Shown here one piece after another: positions 38,052 to 47,441 of a stretch of DNA of 64,000 bases. This stretch comes from an uncultured Cocleimonas sp. GTDB taxonomy: Bacteria > Pseudomonadota > Gammaproteobacteria > Thiotrichales > Thiotrichaceae. Positions within the stretch are counted from its first letter, which is position 1; each line of letters opens with the position of its first letter. The notes under the pieces are model-generated. The model ran no database searches and was not told the origin of the DNA. It saw nothing but the letters and a program-made list of their open reading frames with translations. The stretch spans positions 124,001 through 188,000 of the forward strand of contig NZ_CANLZW010000002.1 of NCBI RefSeq assembly GCF_947495625.1, read 5' to 3'. The translations under genes were made by a program, and so were the position numbers.

Positions 38052-38054
38052 TGT

Positions 38055-39647
38055 TTAACTTTCCCTTTTCCAGCTTATACCAAGTAGTAAAATGACACTT
38101 AAGATGCCAATAATCAACCAATTTCCCCAACGCACATAAGGCGTCACGCCAACAAATGGCTGAACTTTGCCTGTGATAATACTTTTAGTGTTTAATGGCG
38201 CAGTTTCAATCAACTCACCTTTTTCATTTATTATTCCCGATGGTCCCGTGGTTGTAGCACGCACCATATAACGCCCTGTTTCCAACGCTCTCATTCTGGC
38301 TATTTGCATGTGTTGTTGCGGCTCTAAAGACCCCGTAAACCAGCCATCGTGCGTTACATTAATTAGCAAAGTCGCAAGCGGCAAGGATTGAATAATCTCA
38401 GAACCAAACGCATCTTCGTAACAAATTGTCATTTGGGCAATCTGGTCACCAATATTGAGTGTGCCGTCATTCACGCCAGCGGTAATATTATCGTAAGGCA
38501 ATTGAATCCATTTACTCAACCAACGGATGTACTCTAATAATGGTGTGTATTCACCAAAGGGCACCAGGTGTCGTTTGGAATATATTTCCCGATTATCCGC
38601 AGAAACTGCCAACACACTATTCTCTACTCCTTGATTTTCATTGATATAAAAGCCACCGATCAATATTGTTTTATTGGTATTAGCAATTGATTTTTGTAAT
38701 GGCTGAATGAGTGATTCCATGTGCCGATCAAATGAATCAAATAAACCTGTTTCCGGCCAAACGATCAAATCACTGCTCATGCTTTTAAGCGTCATACTGC
38801 GATAAAGATCTATCGAGGGTATCAAGTTATCCCGATTCAATTTTTCAAGCTGGGCAATATTCGACTGAAGCACACTCACTTTCAATGGCTTATCAACTTT
38901 CTCTGTCCAGTTTATGTTTTGTAATGCAAACGCACTACTCACCAACAGTACAATAATTAGCGCCGATAAAATACGAATAGACGAGCCAAAACGCTCTTCC
39001 ACCAAGGCATTATCACTGACAGATTGATGCACAGGATCAGGTTTAATATGCACTTGTCGTTGCACAGAATTACCCAAGACGAAACTCAATAAGGCACCAG
39101 CGATGATGACACTCGATAGACTCACCGCAAACACACCCGCCAGTGGTGCAAAAGCCGCAAAAAAGGTATCAATCTGACTATTCCCTAAATACAACCACGG
39201 GAATCCCGTGAGAAACCATGAGCGAAACCATTCAGCGATCACCCATGATACCGGATAGAAAATCAGCAATTTTAAAAATAACGGTCTGTACCTAAATAAT
39301 GAGGCGAGCAAACCAAAAGAGCCGAGACTCAACAAAGAAACAATCAAGACAAATGCCGTTGTAGCCAATAGCGCGACCAACAAAGGAGCATGCGCAAAGA
39401 AGTATAAACTATAGAAAGGCCAGGATGCACCTGCACCAAACATGCCGATGCCGTAAACCCAGGACAGCATAAAATACTGCTTTTTTGTTTGTGCTTTGCT
39501 TAAGGAATAAAACAAGATGGCAGGACTAAACCACGCCAATGGATAAATATTAAAAGGGGAAAACGCAAAAACCAGCATCGCGCCAGCAATCAATAAGAGC
39601 AAGTAATTCCATTTAGATAAATGTGATTGAATCCCGGGCAGTTTCAT
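38055..39647 (-). CDS. lnt: Apolipoprotein N-acyltransferase
   Basis: Adds the third acyl chain to lipoproteins in the inner membrane. About six N-terminal transmembrane segments (residues 15-200) are followed by a periplasmic nitrilase-like domain. The Glu-Lys-Cys triad is visible: VWPETGLFD, SKRHLVPFGEY and MTICYEDAFGSE. A last transmembrane segment lies near residue 510. 530 residues, normal length. It belongs to the lnt-corC-ybeY-phoH block. Confidence 0.96.
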   Translation of the reverse strand: MKLPGIQSHLSKWNYLLLLIAGAMLVFAFSPFNIYPLAWFSPAILFYSLSKAQTKKQYFMLSWVYGIGMFGAGASWPFYSLYFFAHAPLLVALLATTAFVLIVSLLSLGSFGLLASLFRYRPLFLKLLIFYPVSWVIAEWFRSWFLTGFPWLYLGNSQIDTFFAAFAPLAGVFAVSLSSVIIAGALLSFVLGNSVQRQVHIKPDPVHQSVSDNALVEERFGSSIRILSALIIVLLVSSAFALQNINWTEKVDKPLKVSVLQSNIAQLEKLNRDNLIPSIDLYRSMTLKSMSSDLIVWPETGLFDSFDRHMESLIQPLQKSIANTNKTILIGGFYINENQGVENSVLAVSADNREIYSKRHLVPFGEYTPLLEYIRWLSKWIQLPYDNITAGVNDGTLNIGDQIAQMTICYEDAFGSEIIQSLPLATLLINVTHDGWFTGSLEPQQHMQIARMRALETGRYMVRATTTGPSGIINEKGELIETAPLNTKSIITGKVQPFVGVTPYVRWGNWLIIGILSVILLLGISWKRES

Positions 39648-39657
39648 ACTTTTATTC

Positions 39658-40500
39658 TTATAATTTCTCTAATCTTCGTACTTCAACCAACTGAATCCTG
39701 CGACCATCACTGCGTAATATTTTGAAGGAGAATTTATTCATTTTAATTTCTTCTCCCTGCCCCGGTATCTTGCCCGCTTTTTGTGAAATCAATCCGCCCA
39801 AGGTGTCATATTTATCCAATGGCATATCACATTTAAAATACTCATTGAACTCTTCAAGCTCAGTGCTTGCCTGAATCGTATATCGGCCATCACTTTGCGC
39901 AAGGATATTCTTCTTTTCATCGACGTCATCATGTTCGTCATCGATATCACCGACGATCTGCTCCAGAACATCTTCGATAGTTACCAATCCAGAAGTCCCT
40001 GAATACTCATCAACCACCATCGCCATGTGGTTTCGACTATTTCTGAACTGGCTTAGCAGTGTATTGAGTTTTTGGCTTTCCGGCACAAACGAAGGCGGCC
40101 TGATGATGTCATCGATATCGAAACTATTTTCATTACCGACATACTTGAGTAAGTCCTTAGCGAGTAGAATGCCTTCCACATCATCTTTATTTTCGTCAAA
40201 AACAGGATAGCGTGAATGCCCTGCTTTCATTACCATTTTTAAAATATCGTGATAGCTATCGTTTAGATGCAAAAATCCAATATTAGCGCGGGGAATCATA
40301 ATATCCCGCACCTGAAGATTATCTACCTGCATCACACCTTCAAGCATTCCCAGCGATTCAGATGAAATGATATTGTTCTTCTGAGACTGCCTTAACTCCG
40401 CAACCAATTCCTCCTGATCTAGCACACTGGTGTCTATGGTGTTTCTTATCCATTTATGGAGCCACGGTCTGGTTTTGACTTGTTTATCTTCTTGATTCAT
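39658..40500 (-). CDS. corC: CorC/YbeX-type CBS domain transporter-associated protein
   Basis: A 280-residue cytoplasmic protein with two CBS domains (about 65-125 and 130-185; VRDIMIPRANIGFLHLND and HMAMVVDEYSGTSGLVTIED) and a C-terminal CorC_HlyC domain (SFKILRSDGRRIQLVEV). It is linked by family to magnesium and cobalt efflux and, in E. coli, to ribosome-related stress functions. It overlaps ybeY by 4 bp, a sign of coupled translation. Confidence 0.94.
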   Translation of the reverse strand: MNQEDKQVKTRPWLHKWIRNTIDTSVLDQEELVAELRQSQKNNIISSESLGMLEGVMQVDNLQVRDIMIPRANIGFLHLNDSYHDILKMVMKAGHSRYPVFDENKDDVEGILLAKDLLKYVGNENSFDIDDIIRPPSFVPESQKLNTLLSQFRNSRNHMAMVVDEYSGTSGLVTIEDVLEQIVGDIDDEHDDVDEKKNILAQSDGRYTIQASTELEEFNEYFKCDMPLDKYDTLGGLISQKAGKIPGQGEEIKMNKFSFKILRSDGRRIQLVEVRRLEKL

Positions 40501-41042
40501 TTGTACGGGTTCTTAAATCCCAATTTATCTAACGTTTCTATTTCCAAAGCTTCCATCTGCTCAGCTTCATCATCTTCAATGTGATCATATCCTTGCAGGT
40601 GAAGTACCCCATGAATAATCAGATGAGCCCAATGCTGTTGCAGTGTTTTGTTTTGCTCTTCGGCCTCTTTATTTACGACACTGTCGCAAACAACCAGGTC
40701 CCCTAAATGGGCTGGTTGCTCTTGGAGCTCAGGAATTGCCAAGAGTTCCTCTGGTAATTCATAAGGGAATGAAAGAATATTCGTCGTACTTGGTTTTTGC
40801 CGATATGTCTGATTTAACGCCAACCCCTCTTCATCATCAACTACGCGCACAACAATAGTCACCCCCCCACTTTCAGGCAGTTTTTTTTGTTTGATGTATT
40901 GCGTTTGTAATGCAGCCGAACACCAGATTTTAAAGTCTTCTTCAGAGGGCAACGATTGAAAATCACAAGGATTTTGTAGCTCCACAACTACAGTGACTAA
41001 ATGCTCGCTAAGAACATCTGACAATTGTTTTGAAATATTCAT
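40497..41042 (-). CDS. ybeY: Endoribonuclease YbeY with a repeat-encoded insertion
   Basis: Zinc-dependent RNase involved in 16S rRNA 3' maturation and ribosome quality control. The zinc motif is complete: IIHGVLHLQGYDHIEDDEAE (H-x3-H-x5-H). The 181-residue protein is longer than E. coli YbeY partly because copy 12 of the dispersed repeat lies inside the reading frame, encoding residues 52-62 (QKKLPESGGVT) just before the VTIVVRVVDDEEG strand. The insert falls between an N-terminal helix and a beta strand and keeps the frame, so the enzyme is probably active. It overlaps corC by 4 bp. Confidence 0.95.
   Translation of the reverse strand: MNISKQLSDVLSEHLVTVVVELQNPCDFQSLPSEEDFKIWCSAALQTQYIKQKKLPESGGVTIVVRVVDDEEGLALNQTYRQKPSTTNILSFPYELPEELLAIPELQEQPAHLGDLVVCDSVVNKEAEEQNKTLQQHWAHLIIHGVLHLQGYDHIEDDEAEQMEALEIETLDKLGFKNPYK
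40858..40888 (+). repeat. Dispersed C6-TACTT repeat, copy 12, inside ybeY
   Basis: GTCAC form with seven C and ACTT, TCAGGCAG, T8. Read from the minus strand it encodes KKLPESGGVT. This is the only full copy in the interior of a conserved gene. Confidence 0.93.
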
Positions 41043-41087
41043 GACTTAACTTTCTAACTTATGTAGATAAAACCATTAGCAGGAGTC

Positions 41088-42116
41088 TTAATTGTCTTCG
41101 TACTTTTCATATAAATCAACAATACGTTGGACCAGACTATGTCTGACAACATCTTTAGATTCAAAAAAAGCAAAACGTATTTCTTTAACACCTTGAAGAA
41201 TATCGAGCACATGCTTTAAACCAGAACGCTGATTATTCGGTAAATCAATCTGAGTAATATCACCCGTAACAACCACAGTAGAACCAAATCCAATACGAGT
41301 TAAAAACATCTTCATCTGTTCGGCGGTGGTGTTCTGCGCTTCATCCATAATGATAAAAGAATCATTTAAGGTACGGCCACGCATATAGGCTAACGGCGCA
41401 ACTTCGATGACATTTTTTTCAATCAGCTTATCGACTTTTTCAAAGCCCAGCATCTCATAAAGCGCGTCATACATAGGGCGCAAATAGGGATCTACTTTCT
41501 GCGATAAATCACCCGGTAAAAAACCAAGTTTCTCTCCCGCTTCAACCGCAGGTCTAACCAACACGATACGTCTGACTTCATCGCGCTCTAATGCTTCTAC
41601 TGCACAGGCAACTGCAAGATATGTTTTACCCGTTCCTGCAGGACCAATACCAAAGGTTAAATCATGAGTTTGAATACTGCGGATATAGAAATTCTGATTT
41701 GGACCACGGCCACGTAATAAACCGCGTTTGGTTCTTATTGTCGCAGTAACACTGGCATCTTTAATATCCCCATTCTCATCTTTTTCAGAGACGGCATGAT
41801 TAGATTCTTGCAAAAATAAATGAATTTTTTCAGGAGCCAATTGCTCAGTCGCGGTCAAATCATACAATTCTTGTAACAAGTTGATGGTTTTTTGAATCTG
41901 TAACGGCAAGCCAGAAATAGTGAAATCAAACGCACGATTGCTCACAGTCACATCAAAATGTTTTTCTATTTGATGCAAATGCTGATCAAACTGACCACAT
42001 AAATTTGTCAGTCGTTGATTATCTTCTGGTTCAAGGTGTAAAGAAAGAGAGTGACGATTAGAGTCAACGACGTGCTTTGAGCCGTCTGCAGGTGAAGCTG
42101 CTTTTGTGATATTCAA
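41088..42116 (-). CDS. ybeZ: PhoH-like ATPase (YbeZ)
   Basis: A 342-residue P-loop ATPase related to helicase superfamily 1. Walker A is FGIGPAGTGKTYLAVACAVE and Walker B is DSFIIMDEAQNTTAEQMKMF; VVVTGDITQIDLP is the third motif. An N-terminal domain of about 110 residues precedes it. YbeZ works with YbeY in rRNA maturation, which agrees with the neighbouring position (45 bp). Confidence 0.95.
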   Translation of the reverse strand: MNITKAASPADGSKHVVDSNRHSLSLHLEPEDNQRLTNLCGQFDQHLHQIEKHFDVTVSNRAFDFTISGLPLQIQKTINLLQELYDLTATEQLAPEKIHLFLQESNHAVSEKDENGDIKDASVTATIRTKRGLLRGRGPNQNFYIRSIQTHDLTFGIGPAGTGKTYLAVACAVEALERDEVRRIVLVRPAVEAGEKLGFLPGDLSQKVDPYLRPMYDALYEMLGFEKVDKLIEKNVIEVAPLAYMRGRTLNDSFIIMDEAQNTTAEQMKMFLTRIGFGSTVVVTGDITQIDLPNNQRSGLKHVLDILQGVKEIRFAFFESKDVVRHSLVQRIVDLYEKYEDN

Positions 42117-42255
42117 ATGTGGTTATGTTTCCGTTTCATAGTTGTCTTTAATAAATTTATTCTAGCATGAATATTCAAGGGCAAAGAAATTTAACAGGGA
42201 GAATTACAAAAAATCTTACAGCGTTTAACTTAACACTTCACTAAACACCATGACT

Positions 42256-42284
42256 AAAAAAAGGCCCATAAGTAGGGGGGTGTG
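42256..42284 (-). repeat. Dispersed C6-TACTT repeat, copy 13 (reverse orientation)
   Basis: One of only two reversed copies. On the minus strand it reads CACACCCCCCTACTTATGGG, CC, T7. It lies upstream of phoH and downstream of ypfJ. Confidence 0.9.
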
Positions 42285-42341
42285 TTTTTTTATCATGACT
42301 AGATCATAACTAGGCACGTAAACAAATACACCCGACTAAGC

Positions 42342-42375
42342 ATTATCGAACTCCAGATAGCTGGAGTTCGATAAT
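42342..42375. terminator. 15-bp perfect hairpin downstream of ypfJ
   Basis: ATTATCGAACTCCAG (42342-42356) pairs perfectly with CTGGAGTTCGATAAT (42361-42375) over a 4-nt loop. It is 26 bp past the ypfJ stop. No T run follows on the minus strand, so it may be a Rho-protected 3' end or an operator-like inverted repeat. Confidence 0.6.
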
Positions 42376-42401
42376 GATTTTCAATTTTTAAAGTAGCTAA
42401 T

Positions 42402-43277
42402 TTAACTGCCGAATGTTTGGCAATCTTGTACACGACCATTTTTCACACCGCGAGCAAACCATTCAGCACGTTGCTTTGAACTACCGTGGGTAAATGTATG
42501 CGGTATCGCAAAACCCTGAGCTTGTTTCTGCAAACGATCATCACCAATGGATGCAGCTGCTGTAAGCGCTTCTTCCAGATCGCCTGGCTCTAACGCTTTA
42601 AATTGCTTTTGTACATGATGCGCCCAAACACCGGCATAGCAATCGGCTTGAAGCTCTACCCGAACCTGCAATTGATTCTTGTCATTTCCGGTTACTCGAT
42701 GTTTAGCCGTTTCAACTTTATCCAGCGTTCCTTCCAGATTTTGAATGTGATGCCCTACTTCATGTGCTAATACATAAGCGCGGGCAAAATCTCCACCGGC
42801 TCCATGTTTATGCTCTAAGTCTTCAAAGAAGCCCATATCTACATAAATTTTTGTATCCGCTGGACAATAGAAAGGCCCCATACGTGAACTCGCAGGTCCA
42901 CAGCCACTAGTGGTCGAACCTGTATATAAAACAAGTTCCGGCACCGGATAACGCTGTCCTGCTTCTGCGAATATTTTCGCCCAAACAGTTTCTATATCAC
43001 CGTGCACAGTTTTAATAAAAGCGACATCTTCACTGTTTGGATCAACATCTTTTGAACTTGAAGCGCCACCCATACCCAATAATGATGGACCGATGAAATA
43101 AGCAGCAGCGCCTATACCGACAACCGCAATACCCAATTTAGAACGCAATAATGGCTTAACTAATGGCCATAAAAACATTAATGTCCCGATTGAAGGTAAA
43201 CCTCTACCACCTCCGCCGCCGCTACGTCCACGTCTATCATCAACATTTGTGCTTTGTTTTCTATCACGCCACTTCAT
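42402..43277 (-). CDS. ypfJ: YpfJ-type neutral zinc metallopeptidase
   Basis: A 291-residue protein with one transmembrane segment (about 49-70) after a basic Gly-rich N-terminus (GRSGGGGGRGLPS). The zinc motif is AYVLAHEVGHHIQNLEGTLD (HExxH); GCGPASSRMGPFYCPAD and QLQVRVELQADCYAGVWAHH are family hallmarks. The substrate is unknown. It sits between miaB and phoH, which are usually adjacent, and so interrupts the standard order. Confidence 0.93.
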   Translation of the reverse strand: MKWRDRKQSTNVDDRRGRSGGGGGRGLPSIGTLMFLWPLVKPLLRSKLGIAVVGIGAAAYFIGPSLLGMGGASSSKDVDPNSEDVAFIKTVHGDIETVWAKIFAEAGQRYPVPELVLYTGSTTSGCGPASSRMGPFYCPADTKIYVDMGFFEDLEHKHGAGGDFARAYVLAHEVGHHIQNLEGTLDKVETAKHRVTGNDKNQLQVRVELQADCYAGVWAHHVQKQFKALEPGDLEEALTAAASIGDDRLQKQAQGFAIPHTFTHGSSKQRAEWFARGVKNGRVQDCQTFGS

Positions 43278-43381
43278 ATTTAAAACCTTTTTTACTTGTA
43301 AAGAATGCTTGTAAAGATACTGCTTTTTAAATTACTTGTTATAACTCTAAACAGAACTCTAAAAAAATTCTAAAGAGAGCC

Positions 43382-44845
43382 CTAAACAAGCTTACCTCTT
43401 AGAGAATTGGGTTGTGCTTCAGTAATTTCAACCTCGGCAAAATTACCAATCAATGACTCATCGCCATCAAAATTAACAATACGATTATTTTCAGTTCGGC
43501 CAGCAACCTGTCCTTCACCTCTTTTAGAGACCCGTTCAACCAATAATTTCTGAACAGTTCCAACCATCTTTTGGCTGATTTCTTGCTCCATTTCAGTAAT
43601 CCGTTGCTGTAAACGATATAAACGCGTTTTCTTCACTGCATCTGGCACATTATCTTCAAACGATGCCGCAGGCGTACCTGGTCGAGCGCTATAGATAAAG
43701 CTAAAGCTTTTATCAAATCCGACATCTTCGATCAGTTTCATCGTGTCTTCGTAGTCTTTATCGGTTTCACCCGGGAAGCCAATAATGAAATCAGACGATA
43801 AACTGATATTTGGACGAATCTCACGCAGCTTGCGGATTTTCTGTTTGTATTCAACAGCCATATGCCCACGCTTCATTGCAGCCAAAATTCTATCAGAGCC
43901 ACTTTGAATTGGTAGATGTAAATGATCAACAAGTTCAGGGACTTCTGCATACGCTTGAATCAAACTGTCGCTGAATTCAACGGGATGAGATGTGGTGTAA
44001 CGAATTCTATCAATACCTTCAACTGCTGCAACATAGTGAATCAACATCGCTAAATCCGCAATTTCACCATCATGCATGGGACCACGGAATGCATTTACAT
44101 TTTGACCCAGTAAATTAATCTCACGCACACCCTGACTAGCAAGCTCTGCTACTTCAACAATGATGTCATCAAAAGGACGGGAAATCTCGGTACCACGCGT
44201 ATAAGGAACTACGCAGAACGTACAGTATTTACTGCAACCTTCCATAATCGAAACAAACGCACTCACACCATCAGCTTTAGGCTCTGGCAAATTGTCGAAT
44301 TTTTCGATTTCTGGAAATGTAGTATCAATAACAAACGTTTTATCTCTTTTTGCTTCAGCGACCATTTCAGGTAAACGGTGTAAGGTTTGAGGGCCAAACA
44401 CCACATCCACTACTGGTGCACGATCATGCAAGGCTTTACCTTCCTGACTCGCCACACAACCACCTACCCCGATAATCACATTAGGGTTTTTCTCTTTGAT
44501 TTTTCGCCAGCGACCCAGTTGGTGGAATACTTTCTCTTGTGCTTTTTCTCGAATCGAGCAGGTATTCAATAACAGCACATCGGCTTCTTCAGCGTTATCT
44601 GTCAATTCCATGCCATTGGCATCATTGAGTACGTCAGCCATTTTCGCTGAATCATACTCATTCATCTGACAACCATGTGTCTGGATAAAAATCTTACCGG
44701 CTTTCTTGCCTGAAGTATTACTGGTGTCTATGGTTTGTGAATCGACTTGTGCGTCGACTTTTCTTCCGACATCCTTGCCTAGGTTTACACCAGTACTTTC
44801 TTTAATGTTTGTATCTGCCATTTCATTTGGCTCTTTAACGGACAT
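43382..44845 (-). CDS. miaB: tRNA-2-methylthio-N6-dimethylallyladenosine synthase MiaB
   Basis: Radical-SAM methylthiotransferase that modifies A37 of tRNAs reading UNN codons. The N-terminal domain has its cluster cysteines in [28 protein letters not shown] and [11 protein letters not shown]; the radical-SAM cluster is [23 protein letters not shown] domain ends the protein ([20 protein letters not shown]). At 487 residues it has about 45 extra polar N-terminal residues; a second Met at 44821 would remove eight of them. It is upstream of ypfJ and the phoH block. Confidence 0.97.
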   Translation of the reverse strand: MSVKEPNEMADTNIKESTGVNLGKDVGRKVDAQVDSQTIDTSNTSGKKAGKIFIQTHGCQMNEYDSAKMADVLNDANGMELTDNAEEADVLLLNTCSIREKAQEKVFHQLGRWRKIKEKNPNVIIGVGGCVASQEGKALHDRAPVVDVVFGPQTLHRLPEMVAEAKRDKTFVIDTTFPEIEKFDNLPEPKADGVSAFVSIMEGCSKYCTFCVVPYTRGTEISRPFDDIIVEVAELASQGVREINLLGQNVNAFRGPMHDGEIADLAMLIHYVAAVEGIDRIRYTTSHPVEFSDSLIQAYAEVPELVDHLHLPIQSGSDRILAAMKRGHMAVEYKQKIRKLREIRPNISLSSDFIIGFPGETDKDYEDTMKLIEDVGFDKSFSFIYSARPGTPAASFEDNVPDAVKKTRLYRLQQRITEMEQEISQKMVGTVQKLLVERVSKRGEGQVAGRTENNRIVNFDGDESLIGNFAEVEITEAQPNSLRGKLV

Positions 44846-45060
44846 AACTATTTACTATCTAACAAATTGGACGCCTATTATCCGCGATGTTAGCGTTATT
44901 GTCATCAAAACCCTAAAAAGCCAAATTTCCTATAATTAGCAATACCTTAGACCTTATCACTTAAAGTAAACTGTTTGATATATCCTATAGTTTGCGCTAA
45001 TATAGCCACGGGCTGTATAAATCTTAAGTAGATATGTACATAAAAAAAGGGGAATTAGCT

Positions 45061-45927
45061 ATGAAGCGCGTATCAATATCGACGCTCATTGTGTTTGCAT
45101 TAATCACTGTTGATGCTTCCATCACAATGGCTCATGCAAAAACTACAGATAAAAAAATTACAATATTTAAAGTCAATAAAGTCTCACCAAGTAACACACT
45201 TAAACTTCGTGCGTGGCCAAGCACCAAATCTCGAATCAAACAAAGATTACCTTACAATGCTATCGATCTTACTGAAACAGGCAAGCAGCGTGTAATCAAT
45301 GGCACTAAATGGGTGGAAGTTAACTGGAGAAAAGATAAAGGCTGGGTAAATTCTAATTACCTCGTAAAAACGGGCGTTTTATTAAGACCAAATCAACCAA
45401 ACACGAACGTTGCCGCAGCTTCTAGAAACAATAAATCTATCAATGCACCGCAAAGAACAGCTAAAGTCTTAGCAGCTCCTGTGGAGTCACTTGATGTTAT
45501 GCCTGTTGAAGATCAGGAAGGGTATGCAGGGGATCGTTATGATCAGACCTTAGAAGGTGCTGCCACTGAAATGAAAACAGCTTTTGACATTAACGAATCG
45601 AATCAGCCTAATGCGAAAATGCTGCTTTGTAACGGCAAAAGCCCTAAGTTATGGAACATTAAAATGAATGTTGCTAATCGCAATATGAATATCAAATTTG
45701 GCAAAAACAAAGCCTTTAATGTACCAATTAACTATCACGCTTGGGCAACACCCAATCAGGTGCGTATGAATATTGGAGGCAACCAGGGGCGTAACAACGT
45801 AGAAGTTAATCTGGAAAAGACCAATGCTTGTTACAACGGTTTATCAAAAACTCGGTTCACCTACGAAGTAAATGCAACGGTAAATCGTGAGTTTTATACG
45901 GGATGTTGTGAGGTTGTTGGACAGTAA
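45061..45927 (+). CDS. Exported SH3-like domain protein
   Basis: The ATG at 45061 has AAGGGGAA 6-14 bp upstream, giving MKRVSISTLIVFALITVDAS with likely cleavage after AHA; an upstream in-frame ATG at 45034 is less likely. The mature protein has an N-terminal bacterial SH3 domain (about 30-105, TLKLRAWPSTKSRIKQRLP and KWVEVNWRKDKGWVNSNYLV). A C-terminal domain of about 110 residues with several Cys (LLCNGKSPKLWNIKMNV, and TGCCEVVGQ at the end) is not recognised. Such SH3 domains bind peptidoglycan or other envelope ligands. Single gene facing ssb. Confidence 0.8.
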   Translation: MKRVSISTLIVFALITVDASITMAHAKTTDKKITIFKVNKVSPSNTLKLRAWPSTKSRIKQRLPYNAIDLTETGKQRVINGTKWVEVNWRKDKGWVNSNYLVKTGVLLRPNQPNTNVAAASRNNKSINAPQRTAKVLAAPVESLDVMPVEDQEGYAGDRYDQTLEGAATEMKTAFDINESNQPNAKMLLCNGKSPKLWNIKMNVANRNMNIKFGKNKAFNVPINYHAWATPNQVRMNIGGNQGRNNVEVNLEKTNACYNGLSKTRFTYEVNATVNREFYTGCCEVVGQ

Positions 45928-45978
45928 TCAATAACTCAACAAGATCCAAATTCTCTGGATATACTTTAAAAACAATTC

Positions 45979-46020
45979 AGACAATAAAAAACCCGCTTTA
46001 AAGCGGGTTTTTTATTGTCT
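45979..46020. terminator. 42-bp perfect palindrome, bidirectional terminator
   Basis: Two perfect 21-nt arms meet at 45999/46000: the core is ACCCGCTTT with AAAGCGGGT, flanked by A and T runs on both sides. It lies between the convergent SH3 gene and ssb and should end transcription from both directions. Confidence 0.93.
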
Positions 46021-46079
46021 GTTTATTTAAATTACAGAAATTTCCATTCAATCACTGCAATCACACTACAAGGTGTCGC

Positions 46080-46586
46080 TTAAAACGGAATATCATCATC
46101 AAAGTTATCAAAATTCTGTGGTGGTGGAGGCGTATTATCTCGTGCAGGAGATTTTTGTGGAGCTCTTTGCCCGCCTCTTTCTCCACCTTCGCTACTTTGC
46201 TGTGGACGAGATTCTCTTTGTGGAGCTTGATTAAAATCGCTGCTTCCACCTGTTCTGCCACCTAACATTTGCATTTCACGTGCTACGATCTCAGTCGTGT
46301 ACTTATCAACACCGTTTTGATCTTGCCATTTGCGCGTTCTTAAGTTGCCTTCGATATAAACCTGAGAACCTTTACGTAAATATTCGCCAACAATTTCCGC
46401 AAGACGATTGAAGAATACCACTCGGTGCCACTCTGTATTTTCTTTCTTCTCGCCACTCGCCTTATCTTTCCACGAATCCGTCGTTGCAATACTAATATTA
46501 GTTACCGCACCGCCGCTTGGCATGTATTTTACTTCTGGATCTTGCCCCAAATTACCGACAAGAATGACTTTATTTATGCTGGCCAT
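46080..46586 (-). CDS. ssb: Single-stranded DNA-binding protein
   Basis: Coats single-stranded DNA in replication, repair and recombination. The OB fold occupies residues 1-110 ([20 protein letters not shown] and [20 protein letters not shown]). A Gln/Pro/Gly-rich linker and the acidic tip DDDIPF, which recruits partner proteins, end the 168-residue protein. ssb and uvrA are often neighbours; here tpx lies between them and all three run the same way. Confidence 0.98.
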   Translation of the reverse strand: MASINKVILVGNLGQDPEVKYMPSGGAVTNISIATTDSWKDKASGEKKENTEWHRVVFFNRLAEIVGEYLRKGSQVYIEGNLRTRKWQDQNGVDKYTTEIVAREMQMLGGRTGGSSDFNQAPQRESRPQQSSEGGERGGQRAPQKSPARDNTPPPPQNFDNFDDDIPF

Positions 46587-46739
46587 ATTATTTCTTTCCT
46601 TTTCTAATTAACATCTAAGAATCCAAAATCTGGATAGTTCTTGGTACTTCTAAAACTTTGCGTAAAGTATCGTAAACTTCACTTTTAAGCTATTGGTTTT
46701 AACACTAATCTGAATATTCTACGCTAAGGGGATGTAAAA

Positions 46740-46767
46740 CACACCCCCCTACTTTTAGGCTATTTTT
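46740..46767 (+). repeat. Dispersed C6-TACTT repeat, copy 14
   Basis: CACAC form, TTAGGCTA, T5. Its T run is 22 bp from the tpx stop. With copy 15 it frames tpx. Confidence 0.9.
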
Positions 46768-46788
46768 CGTAATTTCTGAAACAAAAAA

Positions 46789-47286
46789 TTAAAGCGCAGC
46801 TAAAGCCTTATCATAGTCAGGCTCGTCACCGATTTCAGGAACCATTTCGTTATAGACAACATTATTGTTCTCATCCATAACAACAATCGCTCTGCTAGTA
46901 ATACCAGCCAATGGACCATCAACAATTTTAACGCCGTAATCTTCAGAGAAAGCCTGTGAACGCATAATAGATAATGGCTTGATTACATTTAAGCTTTCAG
47001 CTTCGCAAAAACGACCTTGAGCAAACGGCAAATCAGCGGAAACGGTTAAGAAAACCGTATCATCGTGTTTTGCGGCAGACTCGTTAAATTTCTTGGTAGA
47101 CAGCGCACACGTTGGCGTATCTAAACTCGGAACAATATTCAGTAATTTTTTCTTGCCCGCAAAATCAGCCAATGACACATCTGAAAGATCTCCTGCCGTT
47201 AAAACGAAATCAGGCGCTTGTGAACCAACCGCTGGTAATTCTCCATTAGTATTGCTTGCATTGCCGTGCAATGTAACTGTAGCCAT
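46789..47286 (-). CDS. tpx: Thiol peroxidase (atypical 2-Cys peroxiredoxin)
   Basis: Reduces hydroperoxides with thioredoxin. The peroxidatic Cys is in [16 protein letters not shown] (about residue 61) and the resolving Cys in [10 protein letters not shown] (about residue 94). The TPTC-x-x-S pattern and 165-residue length fit Tpx. Cytoplasmic or periplasmic placement cannot be fixed, but no signal peptide is present. It is framed by direct repeat copies 14 and 15. Confidence 0.96.
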   Translation of the reverse strand: MATVTLHGNASNTNGELPAVGSQAPDFVLTAGDLSDVSLADFAGKKKLLNIVPSLDTPTCALSTKKFNESAAKHDDTVFLTVSADLPFAQGRFCEAESLNVIKPLSIMRSQAFSEDYGVKIVDGPLAGITSRAIVVMDENNNVVYNEMVPEIGDEPDYDKALAAL

Positions 47287-47404
47287 TTTTAAAACTCCTT
47301 AATTTAGTGATTATATTTATATAACTGATGAATTATGAATAACTAACTAAACGTAGTCCTAATTATGCAAATAGGCAAATAAAGCACAAAAATATAAGTT
47401 TAAT

Positions 47405-47433
47405 GTCACCCCCCTACTTATAGGCACTTTTTT
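47405..47433 (+). repeat. Dispersed C6-TACTT repeat, copy 15
   Basis: GTCAC form, ATAGGCAC, T6. Its T run ends 9 bp from the uvrA stop. Confidence 0.92.
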
Positions 47434-47441
47434 AGATACCT

